Shown: piece after piece, positions 59,392-64,000 of the stretch | How positions within the stretch are numbered: position 1 is the first letter of the stretch | How the letters are laid out: each line of letters begins with the position of its first letter | Source of the DNA: Cyanobacteria bacterium REEB417 | GTDB taxonomy: Bacteria > Cyanobacteriota > Cyanobacteriia > PCC-6307 > Cyanobiaceae | Assembly (NCBI GenBank): GCA_018970945.1 | Contig: JAGWVJ010000004.1 | Coordinates: 1 to 64,000, forward strand | DNA length: 64,000 nt | Direction of reading: 5' to 3' | Program-made: the position numbers and the translations under genes | Notes under the pieces: model-generated | Databases searched by the model: none | Told to the model about the DNA's origin: nothing | The model's input: the letters and a program-made list of their open reading frames with translations, nothing else

Positions 59392-60331
59392 CCCTGGCGC
59401 TTTCAACGTGCAGGTTCAGAAAGTCCATCACCCCCTGGAGGCGGCCTTTGAGATGGGCCAGGCCACGGGGAGCAAGGATCGGTTGAACTGTGAAATAGAC
59501 AATATTCATTAACACTGCCATGCGCGATGCATGCTTGCTTAAAATGTAGAGTTTGCTGAACGTTGCGTGGCGGAACATCGACTGGGGATTTTTCGCCGTC
59601 GTTGCTGAGACGGCGTGTTCGACCAGCACGGCATTTGTCACATACGTCGTGTGACCCTCGCGCGCAAGTCTGAGGCATAGATCAACATCCTCATAGTAAA
59701 GAAAGATGTTCTTGTCGAATGCAGGCACGTCAGGAAATCTGCTCAGATCCAGGATCATGCTGCACCCGCTGACCCATTGAGAAGGTTCACAGATGCTCGC
59801 ATTGGAGATCCATTTGCGACGCGGACGTTTGTTGCCATCTGGAATCAGGCCAAGCATCGAATTGAACGATCCGCCTCGAAACCATGATTTGCCGAATTGC
59901 GTGTTGATGCAGGTTCCAAGCACGGCCGGATAGGGAGGATGCTTGAGGGCATTGCGGATGATTGTCGTGGCGTTTGGCAGTAAATTGGTGTCAGGATTCA
60001 GGAGCCATACGACTGCCGTAGGGTCTTGTTGATGGATATGGCGCAGGCCCAGATTGCATCCTTCGCCGAAGCCGAGATTGATATCCGGTCTCAGGACTGT
60101 GACGTCATATTGATTGGTCAATGGCTCGAGAAGTGCATCGTTGGGCGAATTATCAACAATTACAATCTCAATGGATTCGTCTTTCAGTTCTCGAATCGAT
60201 TCCAGCAGCTCAGCAACCAGAATCGAGCTGAAGTAATTGATGGTCAGAATGTGGATGGTCTGCCGGTGTGCCAGAGGTTTCCGCTCGATTGTCTGTGAAT
60301 TGCTCATGTTGCTGCCAGCTTCATGCGTCAC
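59384..60331 (-). CDS. Family 2 glycosyltransferase (rhamnosyltransferase-like)
   Basis: HILTINYFSSILVAELLESIRELKDESIEIVIVDNSPND; VVWLLNPDTNLLPNA; FLYYEDVDLCLRL; AT-rich; start may be 60310. Confidence 0.9.
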   Translation of the reverse strand: MTHEAGSNMSNSQTIERKPLAHRQTIHILTINYFSSILVAELLESIRELKDESIEIVIVDNSPNDALLEPLTNQYDVTVLRPDINLGFGEGCNLGLRHIHQQDPTAVVWLLNPDTNLLPNATTIIRNALKHPPYPAVLGTCINTQFGKSWFRGGSFNSMLGLIPDGNKRPRRKWISNASICEPSQWVSGCSMILDLSRFPDVPAFDKNIFLYYEDVDLCLRLAREGHTTYVTNAVLVEHAVSATTAKNPQSMFRHATFSKLYILSKHASRMAVLMNIVYFTVQPILAPRGLAHLKGRLQGVMDFLNLHVESARDH

Positions 60332-61568
60332 GGCTCAATCCCAGGTCGCTCATCAGGTCTCCATGGCCTTGGAAGCGTTTGCCATTGATGGGAATAGCCT
60401 GCTCATAGGCTTTTTTAGGATTGTTGATGAAACTTGAATTGTTGGCAAGCATATAGAAATTGAGAATCTCATCCCAAGCCCTGGAATTCTTTTTTGTATT
60501 GATAGAAGTGAGAAGTTCAGTGATCTGTGTGAGCGAATAGCAGCCATGCTTGACGATGTCCTTTTTAAGAAAAGGGGAGTTGCAGTATTTCACAAATAAC
60601 AGAGCAAGTGCATGGGACGGGTTGTGAAGTTCAAGAATCATGAATGCTTTCTGAAGTTCCAGCTTGCTGATCACTGTATCTGTCAGGCCGTGTTCCGGGC
60701 TATGCTGCGAAAGATACATGCAGCCCTTGGGAAGTTGGATGTAAAATTCTGCTCTTTTGGGCGCCAAGTGCGATAATTGAAGATACAGGTCTGGCCAGTT
60801 GTATAATAGCTTTGATCTCGCTGATTGCGTGATTTGTGTGGTCAGCTGGATTTCGCCTTTGTTGATGGCGTGGTACCGGTTCGATAGTGGTCTGTATTGG
60901 TCCCAGAACTTGACGAAGTCGGGTCTAGAGAAAAGACGTCTGTGATAACAAATAAAATACGATTGATAGTGCGGTGTGTATTCAAGGTTTTTGTTGAGTG
61001 CTATGAGATCGATGTTGTCTTCGGACAGTGCAGCTGTAAAATCTTTTTCAAAGGCATGTGCGTTGTTTGCCAGGAAGAAATTGCTGTCATTGCATAGCAA
61101 CAGCCACTTGACATGATCAAAGCGATGCTGATGAAATCCATCCAGCAGCCAGTCTTTCCAGGCTCCAAAGTCTTGGCCGATGTTCTCCCTGCAGATGATC
61201 TGCGTGCAGAATTGTTCGATTGGCTCTCTCAGGGCTGCTTCGAGGGGGCCATTGTGGATGTAGGTGATCTGAAATCCACAATTGACAAGGGACTTCAGGT
61301 AGTTGACGTTGCTCTCGGGTACGACTTGGCCGGGGTGATAGGCGACGAAAATGGCATGCCGATCGAGTCTCGATCCTGTTGGTGGTTGTCGCGCTTTCCA
61401 GTTGAATGCTGAATGCTTCAGAAGCCTTGTGCGTGGTGTTCCCCCCTGAAGTCTGTGTAGTGCATAGGAGCATCTGGCATGAAGACTGTGTTCGAGCATG
61501 TAGTATCTATTTAGTATTACGTAGCTAGTTTTTTTAATCGTTTTAATGGGGCCGTTTCGGTCGCTCAT
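60321..61568 (-). CDS. Rhamnan-synthesis protein F (RgpF)-like glycan biosynthesis protein
   Basis: IFVAYHPGQVVPESNVNYLKSLVNCGFQITYIHNG; ICRENIGQDFGAWKDWL; LLLCNDSNFF; AT-rich; overlaps the GT2 start. Confidence 0.7.
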   Translation of the reverse strand: MSDRNGPIKTIKKTSYVILNRYYMLEHSLHARCSYALHRLQGGTPRTRLLKHSAFNWKARQPPTGSRLDRHAIFVAYHPGQVVPESNVNYLKSLVNCGFQITYIHNGPLEAALREPIEQFCTQIICRENIGQDFGAWKDWLLDGFHQHRFDHVKWLLLCNDSNFFLANNAHAFEKDFTAALSEDNIDLIALNKNLEYTPHYQSYFICYHRRLFSRPDFVKFWDQYRPLSNRYHAINKGEIQLTTQITQSARSKLLYNWPDLYLQLSHLAPKRAEFYIQLPKGCMYLSQHSPEHGLTDTVISKLELQKAFMILELHNPSHALALLFVKYCNSPFLKKDIVKHGCYSLTQITELLTSINTKKNSRAWDEILNFYMLANNSSFINNPKKAYEQAIPINGKRFQGHGDLMSDLGLSRDA

Positions 61569-62107
61569 GGTGGTGCTTTGCCTGATGTCCTGAGTTGTTG
61601 ATGGATCTGATTGAGTGTGGTGATTATTCTTGTACGTGTGCCGTCAGGCGATGTCGCTGCTGATGCAGGACCATTGTGTCAAGACCCTGTTGCTAAATTC
61701 TAGTTTGATTTTGATTCCGAATGCAAAGCCGAGTCAAGATTGGTGATTCCATTGGTGCTTAATTGGATCTCTTTGCGTTCTTGATTGTCTTGAGCGCTTG
61801 GGCTGTTGGCGTGCATGGTGCGGCGATGGCCTTTGCTGGTTTCAGGAATCCCCCAGTGCTCCTGCGGGTGTTGTCATCCTGCATCGCACGCGCCAGTTCT
61901 GCCCTGGGTGGATCAGCTGGCACAGAGCGTGGATGATTCTGGTGTTGCCGCGCCCCCGCAGAAAGCCCCAAACAGGGACCTGGCTGTCTTCAGTCGGTTG
62001 CAGAGCTCCCGATCGGACCTCGTCCTGGAGCAACCTTTGGCATGACCGCTGTGTTCCATGGCAGTGCCCTGCCCTTCGGGTCAGCCACTAGCCTGGCTTG
62101 AAGCCTG

Positions 62108-63400
62108 ATGGCCTCGCCGTTGTTGCCCACGCTGCTGCCAGGCGTGCCAGCTGAATTGCCTGGTCTGTTGCGATCTGCAGCAGGACCCCGGCGCCTGGCG
62201 CTCGTGGGTGGAGCAGTGCGGGACCTGTTGTTGCATCGGGTTCACAACGATCCCTGGCGCGGCCTTCCTGATCTCGATCTTGTGCTTGAGGGCTCGGCGG
62301 CGGCCATGGTTCAGCGCCTGCCGGGAGTCGTGGCAGCCCGGGAGCACAGCGCCTACGGCACTGTTGAGCTGGAGCTGCAGGTCGGCGGGGTGGCCGTGCT
62401 GCTTGACGTGGCCACCGCCCGGCGCGAGCGCTACCCCGAGCTTGGTGAGAACCCTGTCGTGGCTTTCGGTGCGCTGGAGGACGACCTGGCGCGGCGCGAC
62501 TTCACCATCAATGCCATGGCGCTGCTGCTCACACCGGCCAGCAGTGGACCCGCTGTTCTCTTGGATCCCCATGGCGGTCAGCAGGATCTGCAACGCCGGC
62601 AGTTGCGCCTGTTGCACCCCGGCAGCGTGGCCGATGATCCGACCCGCCTGGTGCGGGGGGCTCGCTACGCCGCGCGGCTCGGGTTCGAGCTTGCACCCGA
62701 GGCCCTGTTGCAGGTGCGGGCCACCCTGGCGGCATGGCCCTGGCGTTGGCAGCCCGGTGACCCACCGCATCAGGCTCCGTCGGCACTGGGCACCCGCCTG
62801 CGCATGGAGTTTGAGTTGTTGCTGGAGCGCGAACCATGGCCCCAGGCTTTGGCCGCATTGCGGCGCTGGGGTGCCCTGCAACTGCTCGATGCAGCGTTGC
62901 AGCAGGAGCCTGAGCAGGTGCTGCAGCGGCGTCTGCGCCGGGCTGCGCGGCTGGGTCTGCCCCTGCTGACAGCCCTGCTGACTGGCGCGGCTGATCCCCT
63001 TGCCCTGGCTGAACGCCTGCAACTGCCGCATCGCCAGCACAAACTGCTGGTTCAGTGGCTTGCCCTGCGCCACCGATGGCAAACGGGTGTTCAGGTCGGC
63101 GAACACAGCGCTTCCAGCTCTCCCCTGAGTTGGGGTGCCGGGCGCTGGAGCGATTGGCTCGAAGCTCCGGGCCACTCCGCGGATGCGGTGGCCCTGGAGC
63201 TGGCGGCCGGGGGCCGTGCATCCGTACCAGCGGACCTGCCGCGCCGCCCGTTGCTGCGCTGGTGGTGGCGGTGGCGCCACATCCAGGCTCCATTGAGCGC
63301 CAAGGCGCTGATGGCGGCCGAGGGCCTGCACCCAGGTCCGGCGTTGGGGCAACGCCTGCGTCAGCTCCGTTTCGAGCGGCTGGCTGGCGAGCGTTGCTGA
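62108..63400 (+). CDS. cca: CCA tRNA nucleotidyltransferase / poly(A) polymerase family
   Basis: LALVGGAVRDLLLHR; LPDLDLVLEG; LARRDFTINAMALLL; DPTRLVRGARYAARLGFEL. Confidence 0.92.
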   Translation: MASPLLPTLLPGVPAELPGLLRSAAGPRRLALVGGAVRDLLLHRVHNDPWRGLPDLDLVLEGSAAAMVQRLPGVVAAREHSAYGTVELELQVGGVAVLLDVATARRERYPELGENPVVAFGALEDDLARRDFTINAMALLLTPASSGPAVLLDPHGGQQDLQRRQLRLLHPGSVADDPTRLVRGARYAARLGFELAPEALLQVRATLAAWPWRWQPGDPPHQAPSALGTRLRMEFELLLEREPWPQALAALRRWGALQLLDAALQQEPEQVLQRRLRRAARLGLPLLTALLTGAADPLALAERLQLPHRQHKLLVQWLALRHRWQTGVQVGEHSASSSPLSWGAGRWSDWLEAPGHSADAVALELAAGGRASVPADLPRRPLLRWWWRWRHIQAPLSAKALMAAEGLHPGPALGQRLRQLRFERLAGERC

Positions 63401-63468
63401 GGCCATCCGCGCCGCTGCTCGCCAACCGCGGGTGTGGTTCGCACCAGAGCGGCTTCAGTGCTGAGGGC

Positions 63469-64000
63469 TCAGCTGAGCGGCTTCAGCACGCGGCCGATCA
63501 CTGCGGCCTGCTCGAACCCCTGTTGGTGCAGTGCCCTCAGGGCATCGGTTGCGTGTTGGGCGGGCAAGGCGGCCAGCAGAGGGCCGCAGGTCTGGGGATC
63601 GATCAGCAGCTGCAGCAGGTCTGCACTGGCCGGTTCACGCAGGGCAACGGGTCCGTCGAGCAGGGCCAGGGCGCGCCCATTGGCCGGGGCCAGGGTGCTG
63701 GCCTGGCCCGCCCCCAGCAGCTCAAGGGCGCCGGGTAGGGCGAGGGCGGCCAGGGCGCCGGTGTCGATCTGCAGGCGGGCTTCCGTGGCCGCGAGCATCT
63801 CGCCCAGGTGGCCGAGCAGTCCGAAGCCGGTGATGTCGGTGCAGGCCCTGCAGCCGTGGGCGGCCAGCAGTGCCACCAGCGGCGCCTGGCTCTGCTCCAT
63901 CACGGCCAGTGCCCCGTCAATCCAGGTGGCCTGCGCCGCACCGGCCATGGCCGCCGCAAACAACACCCCGGTGCCGATCGGTCGCACCAGGATCAGGGCA
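63469..64000 (-). CDS. selD: Selenide, water dikinase SelD, C-terminal part (continues past window end)
   Basis: RPIGTGVLFAAAMAG; ACTDITGFGLLGHLGEM; LLIDPQTCGPLLAAL. Confidence 0.88.
   Translation of the reverse strand, partial: ALILVRPIGTGVLFAAAMAGAAQATWIDGALAVMEQSQAPLVALLAAHGCRACTDITGFGLLGHLGEMLAATEARLQIDTGALAALALPGALELLGAGQASTLAPANGRALALLDGPVALREPASADLLQLLIDPQTCGPLLAALPAQHATDALRALHQQGFEQAAVIGRVLKPLS

Overview
High-GC cyanobacterial chromosome segment. psaC, ndhS, rpaB, glcE/glcF and heme oxygenase, plus overall gene content, point to a Synechococcus/Cyanobium-type picocyanobacterium. It is densely packed with about 60 protein genes. RNA features are a TPP riboswitch before thiC, RNase P RNA (minus strand) and tRNA-Arg(CCT). 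I saw no CRISPR array, phage, transposase or rRNA. Most genes are core: mutY, tsaE, ahcY, ssb, mreBCD, lysS, smpB, ruvB, thiC, tkt, fabF, acpP, psaC, glmS, rimM, rnc, glgP, xpk, icd, pcrA, cca, selD. The items most worth a second look are: (1) a 728-aa P-type-ATPase-like protein in which the phosphorylation site, the TGE region, the TM metal motif and the GDGxND motif all look replaced, sitting beside a Mn-exporter-type GDT1 gene and a CDF transporter; (2) an overlapping four-gene chain egtB-egtD plus two small uncharacterised genes, divergent from a cysteine synthase that is followed by an atypical kinase-like membrane protein; (3) a DUF1537-type four-carbon acid sugar kinase and an APC permease embedded between glcE and glcF; (4) an AT-rich two-gene glycan island between pcrA and cca, bordered by a 15-nt tandem repeat; (5) a 13-nt tandem repeat across a stop codon; (6) a long nested inverted repeat after ahcY. 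Names come from motif and sequence recognition only; no database search was run. Start codons were trimmed by judgement where the ORF track over-extends.
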